DNA of 64,000 nucleotides from Novosphingobium sp. CF614 (GCF_900113255.1 NZ_FOOR01000007.1:149181-213180); one strand, 5' to 3'. Shown: positions 36,074 through 44,750, counted from the stretch's first letter. Notes: generated by a model not told the origin, from the letters alone. Made by a program: numbers and translations.

Positions 36074-36625
36074 TCAACCCTCAAGCAGTTTCGACAATTT
36101 CTGCCTGGCGCGGTAGATGCGGGTCTCCACCGCCTTGCGGCTGATGCCCAGCACCACCGCCGCTTCGTCCTGGGTCATACCTTCCACCGCGCAGAGCAAC
36201 AGCGGTTCCTTGAGATTGGCGGGCAGCGCCGCGATGGCGGCCTCGATCCGGGCGACTTCCGCGTCCGAGGCAAGCCGGGCTTCCGGATCCAGGCCGGGGT
36301 CCACGATGCCGGCCGCCTCCTCGATCGGGCGGGCCAGTGTAAAGAAGCGGCGGACGGCGCGCCTTCGCCGCCAGTCGTGGCATTTGTTCACGGCGATGCG
36401 CATGATCCAGGTGCGGAACGGACGCGCGGGATCGTAGCGGCGCAGCGCGGCGAAGGCGGCGATGAAGCAGTCCTGGGTAATGTCGAGCGCCTCGCTCTCG
36501 TCTCCCACATAGCCCCGCACGAAGCGGAACACGGCCTCGCGGTGGTCAGCCATCAGCGCGCGGTAGCCGGACTGCCGCCCGGCAAGCGCGGCGCGGGCCG
36601 CTTCCCCGTCCCCGTCCCCGGACAT
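36074..36625 (-). CDS. ECF-type RNA polymerase sigma factor
   Basis: A 183-residue sigma-70-family factor of the extracytoplasmic function group. Region 2 is visible (ALDITQDCFIAAFAALRRYD, FRTWIMRIAVNKCHDWRRRR) and region 4 at the end (EGMTQDEAAVVLGISRKAV, YRARQKLSKLL). It lies between the metal-sensor gene (6-base gap) and copA (26-base gap) on the same strand. By position it probably activates the copper genes and is held by the upstream membrane proteins, as in CnrYXH-type systems; this is inference. Confidence 0.92.
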   Translation of the reverse strand: MSGDGDGEAARAALAGRQSGYRALMADHREAVFRFVRGYVGDESEALDITQDCFIAAFAALRRYDPARPFRTWIMRIAVNKCHDWRRRRAVRRFFTLARPIEEAAGIVDPGLDPEARLASDAEVARIEAAIAALPANLKEPLLLCAVEGMTQDEAAVVLGISRKAVETRIYRARQKLSKLLEG

Positions 36626-36631
36626 GCCAGG

Positions 36632-37072
36632 CTACTCTTTCGGACGGCTGGTCAGCGCGCCGGCAACGGCCTGGTCGAATTGCCTCGCCTGGTCGGGGCG
36701 AAGCACCGCGCGCATGGCGAAGACATGGCGCAGCGTCGCCTTCTGCAACTCGCCCATGGCATGATGCGAGCGATCGACCGCCTTTTCCGCCGCCGGGCCA
36801 TATTGGTGCTCATGGGTGATCGCCACCGCGAGATCGGCGTTCGCGGCCTGCAATTCGGCATCGAGCGACTTGCGCCGGGCGGCAAAGTCGGCCTCGAGCC
36901 TGGCGATCTGCCGTTCCTGCCCGGGATCGAGGTCAAGCTTTTCATGCATCAGGGCATGGAGGCGTCCGGTGCTGGTATCCGCATGGAACAGGCCCTGCCC
37001 GGCCCGCGCCGCGACCAGCGCGACAAGGAAGGCCACGAGCGCGACAAGGGCATAGCGCGCAAGCCCGCGCAT
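36632..37072 (-). CDS. Periplasmic heavy-metal sensor (CnrX/Spy-like)
   Basis: A 146-residue protein with an N-terminal membrane helix (YALVALVAFLVALVAARAG) and a helical periplasmic domain containing the LTxxQ-like DPGQERQI element, His-rich HEHQYG and SHHAMGELQ. This matches the heavy-metal resistance/CnrX family that senses metals and regulates an ECF sigma factor. The ATG at 37072 overlaps the stop of the upstream small membrane protein. The sigma gene follows after 6 bases. Confidence 0.83.
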   Translation of the reverse strand: MRGLARYALVALVAFLVALVAARAGQGLFHADTSTGRLHALMHEKLDLDPGQERQIARLEADFAARRKSLDAELQAANADLAVAITHEHQYGPAAEKAVDRSHHAMGELQKATLRHVFAMRAVLRPDQARQFDQAVAGALTSRPKE

Positions 37073-37335
37073 CAATCGACCAACAGGCTGGAAGGCGCCG
37101 CGGCGGGCAGGCCCAGCAGCGGGTCCGCCGACCGGGTGTCCCCCGGATGGGTCCCGACCCCGGTCCATAGCCCGACCAGGCCGGCCACCACACAGGCCAG
37201 CGACACGCTGCGCAGCGAGGCCTGCCGATCGCGCAAGGTCGCGAGCCCGGTCAGCACCGCTTCATCTATCCCCTCCAGCCCGCCCGGCACGGGCCGAGCG
37301 CGCATGGCCGCCAATACCGTGTCCAGTTCCGTCAT
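37072..37335 (-). CDS. Small single-pass membrane protein, possible anti-sigma factor
   Basis: An 87-residue protein with a charged N-terminal cytoplasmic part (about 1-38), one membrane segment (VSLACVVAGLVGLWTGVG) and a short C-terminal tail with Pro and Ser. The ATG at 37335 has GGAG at a spacing of 6. It overlaps the metal-sensor gene. Size, topology and position match CnrY-like anti-sigma factors, which tether an ECF factor to the membrane. I cannot show homology from sequence alone. Confidence 0.65.
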   Translation of the reverse strand: MTELDTVLAAMRARPVPGGLEGIDEAVLTGLATLRDRQASLRSVSLACVVAGLVGLWTGVGTHPGDTRSADPLLGLPAAAPSSLLVD

Positions 37336-37420
37336 TTCCATCTCCTGCCGCATCCCCCCACACGGAAGGACGCGCTTGCTCTCGGGGATACGCGCGCACG
37401 GCGCCGATCCCTCGACCGTA

Positions 37421-37441
37421 GGCAACCCCCATCGGCAACCC
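37421..37441. promoter_or_regulatory. Tandem GGCAACCC direct repeats between divergent cop operons
   Basis: GGCAACCC occurs at 37421-37428 and again at 37434-37441, a 13-base period, in the 200-base divergent region upstream of both copper operons. A GTATAGT sequence (37486-37492) ahead of copC could be a -10 element. The repeat could be a regulator or sigma-factor site; unverified. Confidence 0.3.
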
Positions 37442-37535
37442 TAGCGGATTTTTCGCGGGCGGCGAGGGATGGTTCGCCCGGCGGCGTATAGTCCCTATCT
37501 GCCGGCACCAGCCGGCCGCGCCAAGGAGAACCCTG

Positions 37536-37922
37536 ATGCCCCGCCTTCCCCTCGCCTCCGCCCTGGCCTCGTTCGCCGCCCTGGCGCTGGTCGCCCCCGC
37601 CGCCGCGATGGCCCACCCCAAGCTCGTTTCGTCATCGCCCGCCGCCGATGCCAGCGTCGCCAAGCCGGCCGAGATTTCGCTGACTTTCAACGAAGCCTTG
37701 GTCGGCCCGCTTTCCGGCATCGACCTGGTGATGACCGGAATGCCGGGCATGGCCAACCACAAGCCGATGCCGATCACCGGCTTTGTCGCCAAGGCCGAAG
37801 GCAAGACCTTGAAGGTCAAGCTGCCCCGCCCGCTCCCCGCCGGGAGCTACACGCTGAAATGGCACGCGGTGGCCGCCGACCAGCACCGCATCGAAGGCAG
37901 CTACAACTTCACCGTCCGTTGA
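37536..37922 (+). CDS. copC: Copper resistance protein CopC, periplasmic
   Basis: CopC binds copper in the periplasm. The 128-residue protein has a signal peptide ending AAAMA, with the mature N-terminus starting HPKL where the first His is a copper ligand, and the conserved C-terminal WHAVAADQHRIEGSYNFTV with further His ligands. Length is normal. copD follows after 4 bases, divergent from the copA/copB unit. Confidence 0.95.
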   Translation: MPRLPLASALASFAALALVAPAAAMAHPKLVSSSPAADASVAKPAEISLTFNEALVGPLSGIDLVMTGMPGMANHKPMPITGFVAKAEGKTLKVKLPRPLPAGSYTLKWHAVAADQHRIEGSYNFTVR

Positions 37923-37926
37923 ACTG

Positions 37927-38787
37927 GTGGCGGACGGCATCCTGATCGCGGCGCGCCTGCTGGCCTATGTCCTGCTGCTGCTGGCGGCGGGACTGCCGAT
38001 CCATCGGCTGACCCAGGGACAGCGGACGGCGGGCGCCGGGCAGCGCAAGGTCCAGGCGGTGCTGGCGCTGGCCGCGATGGCGGTCACTTTCCTCTGGGCC
38101 GTGGCTTCGGTCGCGGTCATGGCGGCAAGCCCGATCGCCGCGCTCGATCCGGCGACGGTCCAGGCCGTGCTTGGGGCGACGCCGCTGGGCGGCGTGCTGC
38201 TGGCACGCTTCGCCGCGCTGGCGATCTTGCTGCTGGCGACGCTGGCTTTTGCGCGCAATGCGGCCATGGCCATGGCCGCCGGCGTCGCGCTGGTCACTTG
38301 CGCCTGGACCGGACATGCCGGCGCCGGCGAGGGGTTCACCGGCATGGCGCACCAGTTCTCCGACGCGGTCCACCTTCTCGCCGCCGCCGCCTGGATCGGC
38401 GCGCTGATGTGTTTCCTCGAGGAAACTTTTCGGGGCGGCGACAGTACCGGCAGGGTCCTGGCGCTTTCCCGCTTCGCGCGTGTCGGCACCGTGATCGTCA
38501 CGCTGCTCGCCGTGACCGGGATCGCCAACGGCTTTCTTGTTACCGTGTCCGCCGGGTGGTCGCCGCGCAGTGCCTGGTCGCTGCTGATTGGGGCGAAAAT
38601 CATGCTGTTCGTCGCGATGCTGGCGCTCGCCGCCGCCAATCGCTGGTGGCTGGTCCCGGCCCTGGCCGCGGGGCGTCCCGGCGCCCCGAAGCGCCTGGCC
38701 CGATCGCTGCTGATGGAAACCGCCTGCGCGATAGGCATCGTCGTCCTCGTCGCCTTGGCGGGCGTGCTCGATCCTTCCGGCGGATAA
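37927..38787 (+). CDS. copD: Copper resistance protein CopD, inner membrane
   Basis: CopD is a polytopic inner-membrane protein thought to move copper into the cytoplasm together with CopC. The 286-residue protein has about eight hydrophobic segments and the family features TGHAGAG, HQFSDAVHLLAAAAWIG and GIANGF. The start is a GTG at 37927, 4 bases after the copC stop. The two genes form one unit. Confidence 0.93.
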   Translation: MADGILIAARLLAYVLLLLAAGLPIHRLTQGQRTAGAGQRKVQAVLALAAMAVTFLWAVASVAVMAASPIAALDPATVQAVLGATPLGGVLLARFAALAILLLATLAFARNAAMAMAAGVALVTCAWTGHAGAGEGFTGMAHQFSDAVHLLAAAAWIGALMCFLEETFRGGDSTGRVLALSRFARVGTVIVTLLAVTGIANGFLVTVSAGWSPRSAWSLLIGAKIMLFVAMLALAAANRWWLVPALAAGRPGAPKRLARSLLMETACAIGIVVLVALAGVLDPSGG

Positions 38788-38839
38788 CGGGCCGGCGGAT
38801 GAGCGGGACCCGCCGCACGACCGCAGCGGGGCGGAAGGA

Positions 38840-38855
38840 AATTTGGCAGCAAATT
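38840..38855. promoter_or_regulatory. Perfect palindrome AATTTG-GCAG-CAAATT upstream of FAD oxidase
   Basis: A 6-4-6 perfect inverted repeat, AT-rich in a GC-rich setting, lies about 120 bases upstream of the FAD oxidoreductase start. It is a good operator candidate. The Lrp/AsnC protein encoded at 31534 is one possible ligand, but its consensus is not known here. Confidence 0.4.
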
Positions 38856-38972
38856 CGGTTGCGCTGACGAAAGCGGCATATTGCTGGGCCGCCCGCGCCT
38901 ATGCTGCCCACCGGATGCGAAGACCCACCGGCGGCCGATCACCCGGCCGGAAAATCGGATAAGGGACACCGA

Positions 38973-40253
38973 ATGAAGCTCATGTCCTATTGGCTGGATA
39001 CGGTCCCGGCCTTTGCCGGCGGGACCACGGCGCCCGTCGGCGGCAAGGCCGATGTCGTGATCGTCGGCGCCGGGCTGACCGGCACTTCGGCCGCATTGAC
39101 GCTCGCGAAAAAGGGCGCGAGCGTCGTCGTCTGCGAGGCCGACGTCGTCGGCGGGGAGGCCTCCGGCCGCAACGGCGGCATGTGCAACAACGGCTTCGCG
39201 CAGGATTACCGGATCATGGCCGCGCGGTTCGGAAACGAGCAGGCGAACCAGCTCTACCGCGCCTTCGATGCCGGGGTCGACATGGTCGAGCGGCTGGTGC
39301 GCGAGGAGGACATCGACTGCAGCTTCGCGCGCACCGGCAAGCTCAAGCTCGCCGCGCGGCCCGAGCACTACGACAAGCTCGCCCGCACCCAGGAGGAACT
39401 CGCGCGGCAGGTCGATCCCGATACCCGCATGGTAAGCCGCGCCGAACTGGCCGGCGAAGTCGGCACTGATCGCTTCCACGGCGGATTGATCTTCGAGAAA
39501 GGCGCCGGCCTGCATGTCGGGCGCTTCGTGCGCGGCCTTGCCGATGCGGCGGCGCGGCGCGGCGTGCAGTTCCACGAAGCCACGCCCGTCACCGGCATTC
39601 GCAAGACCGGCGCCGGCACATACGAAGTCGCCACGCGGCGCGGAAAGATCGAAGCCGGGCAAGTGCTGCTCGCCAGCGGCATTTCAAGCGTCGGGCCGCT
39701 GGGATGGTTCCGCCGCCGCATCATCCCGGTCGGCAGCTTCCTGATCGCCACCGAACCGCTGCCGCCGGAACAGCTCGACCGGATCATGCCGCGCCGGCGC
39801 ATGGCGACGGATACCAAGAACATCGTCAATTACTTCCGCGTCCTTCCGGACAATCGCCTGCTGTTCGGCGGCCGGGCGCGCTTTGCCGTGTCCGACCCGA
39901 AGTCCGACATGAAGAGCGGCGCGATCTTGCGCGAATCGATGCTGGACGTGTTCCCGGAACTCGCCGGCGCCCGGATCGACTATTGCTGGGGTGGAATGGT
40001 CGACATGACCCGCGACCGCCTACCGCGCGCCGGACAGCGCAAGGACGGGCTCTACTATTCGATGGGCTACAGCGGCCACGGCACCCAGATGGCGACCTAC
40101 ATGGGCACGGTGATGGCCGAAGTGATGGATGGCAACGTCGATCTCAATCCCTGGCGGGACTTCGACTGGCCCGCCATTCCCGGCCACTTCGGCAAGCCCT
40201 GGTTCCTGCCGATCGTCGGCGCCTATTACCGCCTTCAGGATCGCCTGAAATGA
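38973..40253 (+). CDS. FAD-dependent amine oxidoreductase, PuuB-like (DAO family)
   Basis: A 426-residue FAD oxidoreductase of the DAO family, closest to gamma-glutamylputrescine oxidase. The FAD-binding motif is VVIVGAGLTGTSAALTLAKKG (residues about 27-47), followed by GGEASGRNGGMCNNG where covalent or substrate contacts lie. The C-terminal YSMGYSGHGTQMATYMG is typical of PuuB. ATG 38973 has AAGGGA upstream. The stop overlaps the aldehyde dehydrogenase gene, so amine oxidation followed by aldehyde oxidation is likely. Confidence 0.87.
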   Translation: MKLMSYWLDTVPAFAGGTTAPVGGKADVVIVGAGLTGTSAALTLAKKGASVVVCEADVVGGEASGRNGGMCNNGFAQDYRIMAARFGNEQANQLYRAFDAGVDMVERLVREEDIDCSFARTGKLKLAARPEHYDKLARTQEELARQVDPDTRMVSRAELAGEVGTDRFHGGLIFEKGAGLHVGRFVRGLADAAARRGVQFHEATPVTGIRKTGAGTYEVATRRGKIEAGQVLLASGISSVGPLGWFRRRIIPVGSFLIATEPLPPEQLDRIMPRRRMATDTKNIVNYFRVLPDNRLLFGGRARFAVSDPKSDMKSGAILRESMLDVFPELAGARIDYCWGGMVDMTRDRLPRAGQRKDGLYYSMGYSGHGTQMATYMGTVMAEVMDGNVDLNPWRDFDWPAIPGHFGKPWFLPIVGAYYRLQDRLK

Positions 40254-41725
40254 CCGTCCGTGAAGCGGCCGATCCGATCGCCCACCTCGAAGCCGCTGGC
40301 CGGTTCGATCGCATCCTGGTCGGCGGACACTGGATCCTGCCGCTATCGGACAAGCGCGCGCCGGTGATCGATCCTTCGACCGAGGAAACCGTTGCCGAGA
40401 TCGCGCTGGCCACGGCGGACGACGTGGACTGCGCCGCCGCCGCCGCCCGGGCGGCCTTCCCGCGCTGGTCCGCGACGCCGGCGGCAGAGCGCGCGCGGCT
40501 GCTGTCACGCGTCCACCAGCTGATCCTGGAACGCGCCGAACTCCTCGCCCAGGCGATCTCGCGCGAGATGGGCGCGGCGATTGCCTATGCGCGCGCGGCG
40601 CAAGTGCCCTTCGCGGCCGAACACGTGCGCGTCGCGGCGGAAAACCTCGCAAGCTATGCCTTCACCCGGATGCGCGGCACGACGGCGATCGTGCGCGAGC
40701 CGATCGGCGTGTGCGGCCTCATCACCCCCTGGAACTGGCCGCTCTACCAGATCACCGCCAAAGTCGCGCCGGCGCTGGCGGCGGGCTGCACGGTGGTGCT
40801 CAAGCCCAGCGAACTGTCCCCGCTCAGCGCCCTGCTGTTCGCGGAGATCGTGGACGATGCCGGCCTGCCCGCCGGCGTGTTCAACCTCGCCAACGGAACC
40901 GGACCGGAAGTGGGCGAGGCGCTTTCCTGCCATCCCGGGATCGACATGATCTCGATCACCGGATCGACCCGCGCCGGCGTGCTGGTGTCGAAATCGGCGG
41001 CCGATACCGTCAAGCGCGTGGCGCTCGAACTCGGCGGCAAGTCGCCCAACGTGATCCTGCCCGACGCCGACCTCGAACGCGCCGTCGGGCCGGGGGTGGC
41101 CGCGTGCTTTCGCAATGTCGGCCAGTCCTGCAGCGCCCCCACGCGCATGATCGTCCCGCGCGAGAGGCTTGCCGAAGTCGAACGCATCGCCGCGGCTACG
41201 GCGGCGCGGTTCGTCGTCGGCGATCCGCGCGACGAGGCTACCACCCATGGCCCGGTCTCCAACCGCGCACAGTTCGAACGGGTCCAGCACATGATCGGCA
41301 TGGGCATCGCCGAGGGCGCGAAGCTGATCTGCGGCGGCACCGGCCGGCCCGAAGGATTGGAGCGCGGATTATTCGCGCGGCCCACGATCTTTTCCGAAGT
41401 CGCCTCCGGCATGGCGATCGCGCAGGAGGAGATCTTCGGCCCGGTGCTAACGATCATTGCCTACGACACCATCGACGAAGCGGTGGAAATCGCCAACGAT
41501 ACGATCTACGGCCTGGGCGCCCATGTGCAGGGCGCCGACATGGAGCAAGTGCGCGCCGTCGCCGGCCGCATCCGCTGCGGCCAGGTGCATCTCAACTATC
41601 CCGCCTGGGACCCCCAGGCCCCGTTCGGAGGCTACAAGCGTTCGGGCAACGGCCGCGAATTCGGGATCGAAGGGATGGAGGAGTTCCTCGAAACCAAGTC
41701 CATCCTGGGATACGCGGCGGCCTGA
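40250..41725 (+). CDS. Aldehyde dehydrogenase family protein
   Basis: A 491-residue NAD(P)-dependent aldehyde dehydrogenase. It has the cofactor-binding TPWNWPLYQITAK, ITGSTRAGVLV, catalytic Glu in LELGGKSPNV and catalytic Cys in VGQSCSAPTR. It overlaps the FAD oxidase gene by 4 bases (ATGA), so it should oxidise the aldehyde released by that enzyme. It converges on the second FAD oxidase gene with a 23-base gap. Confidence 0.9.
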   Translation: MTVREAADPIAHLEAAGRFDRILVGGHWILPLSDKRAPVIDPSTEETVAEIALATADDVDCAAAAARAAFPRWSATPAAERARLLSRVHQLILERAELLAQAISREMGAAIAYARAAQVPFAAEHVRVAAENLASYAFTRMRGTTAIVREPIGVCGLITPWNWPLYQITAKVAPALAAGCTVVLKPSELSPLSALLFAEIVDDAGLPAGVFNLANGTGPEVGEALSCHPGIDMISITGSTRAGVLVSKSAADTVKRVALELGGKSPNVILPDADLERAVGPGVAACFRNVGQSCSAPTRMIVPRERLAEVERIAAATAARFVVGDPRDEATTHGPVSNRAQFERVQHMIGMGIAEGAKLICGGTGRPEGLERGLFARPTIFSEVASGMAIAQEEIFGPVLTIIAYDTIDEAVEIANDTIYGLGAHVQGADMEQVRAVAGRIRCGQVHLNYPAWDPQAPFGGYKRSGNGREFGIEGMEEFLETKSILGYAAA

Positions 41726-41748
41726 AGCCGCCCTGTATCCACCAGGTA

Positions 41749-43071
41749 TCAGAGCGCGCCGACTTCCACTTTCGATCCGTCGATCAGCCGCGAGAGCCGG
41801 AACGGCGCGGGATCGATGCCGGGCGCGTCGTTGACGATCAGCTGCGCCGCGAGATAGCCGATCCCCGGCCCGACGCCGAAGCCGTGGCCCGAACAGCCCG
41901 CCGCCAGGAACAGGCCGCCGGCCTGCTCCACCGGCGAGATCACCGGCACCGCATCCGGCGTGCAATCGACGAAGGCGCCCCAGGCGCCGGCGATCTCGAT
42001 CTTCGCCAGTTCGGGGAAAGTACCGCGGACATTGGCCATGATCTGGCGCACCAGCCTGCCCATCGGTTCGGGATCCAGCACGCGGTGCCGCTCGAACACG
42101 CGATCGTCGTTGGTAAGCAGCGCCGAGAGCGATTCGGGGCCCGAGAAGAAGGACTTGCCCACGCCCATCTGCACCGCCTTCAGGCGCTGGATGAACTGCG
42201 GCATGAATTCGCGGGCATAGCGAATGCCCTGCGGCGTCAGTTCCAGCGTGGCCCGGCCGCTGATCGCCAGCGTATAGCTGCCGTCGAGGCGGCGCGTCAT
42301 CGCGAAATCCGGCGAATACAGCACTTCGCCGACATTGGCCGTCGGCTGTGTTCGCAAGGCGGTCTGGCGCACGCTGGCCTGCGGGAAGCGCACGCCGTGG
42401 GGTCGCAGGAAACGCGAAGCCCAGGCGCCGGCGGCGCAGAGCACCGCATTCGCGCGGATATAGCCCCGCTCGGTATGGACGCCCACGACCTGCCGATTGG
42501 CGATTTCCAGCGCGCGCGCGGCGCAATCCTGGTGGACCGTCGCGCCAAGCGCCCGCGCGCCTTCGGCCAGGACCGGCGCGGCGAGCGCGGGTTCGGCCTT
42601 GCCGTCCTCGGCCGCGTGCAGGCCGCCGACCCAGGCGCGGCGGGTCTGCGGCATGCGCCCGGCGGCCTCGGCGGCGGTGAGCATGCGGGTCGCGACGCCG
42701 AACTCCTTCGCCACCGGTGCCCAGCTTTCCCAGCCGGCGAGCATCTTCTCGTCATCGGTCGCGTAGACGAGCCCGCAGCGCCGGAAGCCAAGGTCCTTGC
42801 CGATCTCGCCGGCGAGCTGGTCCCACAGCCGCATCGAAAGCACCGAAAGCGGCATCTCGCGCGCGTCGCGGTTCTGCTGGCGGCACCAGCCCCAGTTGCG
42901 GCTCGACTGTTCGCAGCCGACGTGCCCCTTCTCCAGCAAGGCCACCGAATGGCCTCGCTTCGCGAGGTAATAGGCCGCCGCGCTGCCCACGATGCCGCCG
43001 CCGACGATCACGACATCGGCGGCGGCAGGCAGCCGCTCGTCACTGGGAATGCGCTCGACCGTGGGGGACAT
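41749..43071 (-). CDS. FAD-dependent amino-acid/opine oxidase (DAO family)
   Basis: A 440-residue FAD-binding oxidoreductase of the DAO family (DadA, glycine oxidase and opine oxidase relatives). The dinucleotide motif is DVVIVGGGIVGSAAAYYLA (19-37), followed by CEQSSRNWGWCRQQNRD, which is typical of one bacterial DAO subgroup. The C-terminus has AAGCSGHGFGVGPGIGYL. It oxidises the C-N bond of an amino acid or secondary amine. It is transcribed towards the aldehyde dehydrogenase gene and divergent from the DUF1624 gene. Confidence 0.87.
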   Translation of the reverse strand: MSPTVERIPSDERLPAAADVVIVGGGIVGSAAAYYLAKRGHSVALLEKGHVGCEQSSRNWGWCRQQNRDAREMPLSVLSMRLWDQLAGEIGKDLGFRRCGLVYATDDEKMLAGWESWAPVAKEFGVATRMLTAAEAAGRMPQTRRAWVGGLHAAEDGKAEPALAAPVLAEGARALGATVHQDCAARALEIANRQVVGVHTERGYIRANAVLCAAGAWASRFLRPHGVRFPQASVRQTALRTQPTANVGEVLYSPDFAMTRRLDGSYTLAISGRATLELTPQGIRYAREFMPQFIQRLKAVQMGVGKSFFSGPESLSALLTNDDRVFERHRVLDPEPMGRLVRQIMANVRGTFPELAKIEIAGAWGAFVDCTPDAVPVISPVEQAGGLFLAAGCSGHGFGVGPGIGYLAAQLIVNDAPGIDPAPFRLSRLIDGSKVEVGAL

Positions 43072-43428
43072 CTATGCGGAACCTCGTGCAATTGGGACGG
43101 AGGCCGGGAACTCCGCTTGTCGCCCTCATGCCATCGCCCTCTCGAAAGATTGCACTGAAAAGATGCGCGCATTCGGCAGATGCGCGGGGCCCCGCCCGTG
43201 ATGCCCGGCGCTTCCCGCCCCCTCGGTTCGAGCGAGGCGCCCACCCGCCCGGGCGCGGATCGGCAGCATCTGCCGCCCCCGGCATCCGCCGGCGCCCGCT
43301 TTCCGCCGCGCGGCAGGCAAGTTCCGAATGAAATACCGCCGCGAATCGGCCACGATGCCAAGGCCGGAATTCACCGGCGATCGGGGCGGGCCCGGCAAGT
43401 CGGCCCGGCGGAAAAGGACAGTACAGGA
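43072..43428. other. 357-base divergent intergenic region
   Basis: This lies between two divergent genes, so it must contain both promoters. I see no gene, no clear -35/-10 pair and no long palindrome. The open frame that runs through it upstream of 43429 is composed of Pro/Arg/Ala-rich text and is not considered coding. Confidence 0.4.
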
Positions 43429-44628
43429 ATGGCAAACGCCGCTGTCATGGGACACGTGAACCTGGGTTCGGCTCCCCTAACCCAACCCGCCGCGCGCGTG
43501 CGCCAACGGCTCCAGAGCATCGACGCGCTGCGCGGCCTGGTGATGGTCATCATGCTGCTCGACCATGTTCGCGAGACCTGGTTTCTGCACATGCAGGTCA
43601 CCGACCCGATGGACGCGGCGAGCGTGCCGCCCTCCCTGTTCTTCACCCGCCTCGTCACCAACTTGTGTGCGCCGGTGTTCGTCGCCCTGACCGGCCTTGG
43701 CGCCTGGCTTTACTGCCAGGGCCACGGCAAGGCTGAAGCCTCCGCCTTTCTCGTCAAGCGGGGCCTGTTCCTCATCGTGCTCGAAGTCACGCTCATCACG
43801 ATGGCCTGGACATCGAAGCTGCCGCCGACGTTCTGGCTCCAGGTGATCTGGGCCATCGGCATGGCCATGATCGCCCTGGCCGCCCTGCTGCACCTGCCGC
43901 GCACGGTGCTGCTGGTCCTGGGCCTGGCGATCGTGTGCGGGCACAACCTGCTGGACCCGATCCACCTTTCGTCCGACAATCCGTTTTACGTGCCCTGGGC
44001 GATGCTGCACCAGCGCGACATCATCGCCCTGCCGTTCGGCCTGTTCGCCAAGACCACTTATCCGGTGCTGCCGTGGATCGGCGTGATATCGCTCGGCTTC
44101 GCGATCGGTCCCTGGTTCGGCAAGGGTTTCGACCAGGCCGTCCGCCAGCGGCGCCTGCTGCTGCTGGGCGCCGGCATGATCGCCCTCTTCGCGATCCTGC
44201 GCGCGCTCGACATCTACGGCGACAAGCCCTGGACCGCCAAGGATACGCCGCTGCAGACGATCATGGCATTCCTGGCACTGACCAAGTATCCGCCCTCGCT
44301 GCTGTTCCTGCTGCCGACGCTCGGCATCGGGGCCCTGCTGCTCTCGCAGTTCGAAAAGGTGCAGGGCCAGGGCTGGATGAACGCCCTGGCGATTTTCGGG
44401 GCCGCGCCGATGTTCTTCTACGTCATTCACCTCTACCTGCTGCGCGTGTTGTACTTCAGCGCCATGTTCATCTGGGGACCCAATCACGGGGAAACCTTCG
44501 GGGTCGACAATATCGGCTGGATCTGGGCCTGGTACGCGCTGCTGCTGCCGGTGCTCTACTTCCCCACCGTGTGGTTCGCGAAGCTGAAAGCGCGCCGCCA
44601 GGACATCGCCTGGCTCAAGTACCTCTGA
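43429..44628 (+). CDS. DUF1624 (heparan-alpha-glucosaminide N-acetyltransferase-like) membrane protein
   Basis: A 399-residue polytopic inner-membrane protein of the DUF1624/acyltransferase-3-like group, with about ten hydrophobic segments. The family signature RLQSIDALRGLVMVIMLLDH near residues 27-46 contains the conserved D, R and H, and a later WIG and FFYVIHLYLLR occur as expected. It probably moves an acyl group across the membrane; substrate unknown. ATG 43429 has AAGGA/CAGGA just upstream. The next operon starts 280 bases later. Confidence 0.82.
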   Translation: MANAAVMGHVNLGSAPLTQPAARVRQRLQSIDALRGLVMVIMLLDHVRETWFLHMQVTDPMDAASVPPSLFFTRLVTNLCAPVFVALTGLGAWLYCQGHGKAEASAFLVKRGLFLIVLEVTLITMAWTSKLPPTFWLQVIWAIGMAMIALAALLHLPRTVLLVLGLAIVCGHNLLDPIHLSSDNPFYVPWAMLHQRDIIALPFGLFAKTTYPVLPWIGVISLGFAIGPWFGKGFDQAVRQRRLLLLGAGMIALFAILRALDIYGDKPWTAKDTPLQTIMAFLALTKYPPSLLFLLPTLGIGALLLSQFEKVQGQGWMNALAIFGAAPMFFYVIHLYLLRVLYFSAMFIWGPNHGETFGVDNIGWIWAWYALLLPVLYFPTVWFAKLKARRQDIAWLKYL

Positions 44629-44721
44629 AACGAGCCGCGCCGACGAACGTTCGCCCGACCGTGTCATCATGAATATTACAGTCCCGTAATCACCCATATC
44701 TTCCCGTACCAAGTCTCTCAA

Positions 44722-44750
44722 TTGACAAAACGTCGAAATAGAGGAAATTC
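44722..44750 (+). promoter_or_regulatory. Candidate promoter of the three-gene operon
   Basis: A perfect TTGACA (44722-44727) is followed after 17 bases by AAATTC (44745-44750), in the most AT-rich stretch nearby (about 44660-44760). The -35 is strong and the -10 weak. The 160-base leader to the first gene shows no supported ORF. Confidence 0.4.
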
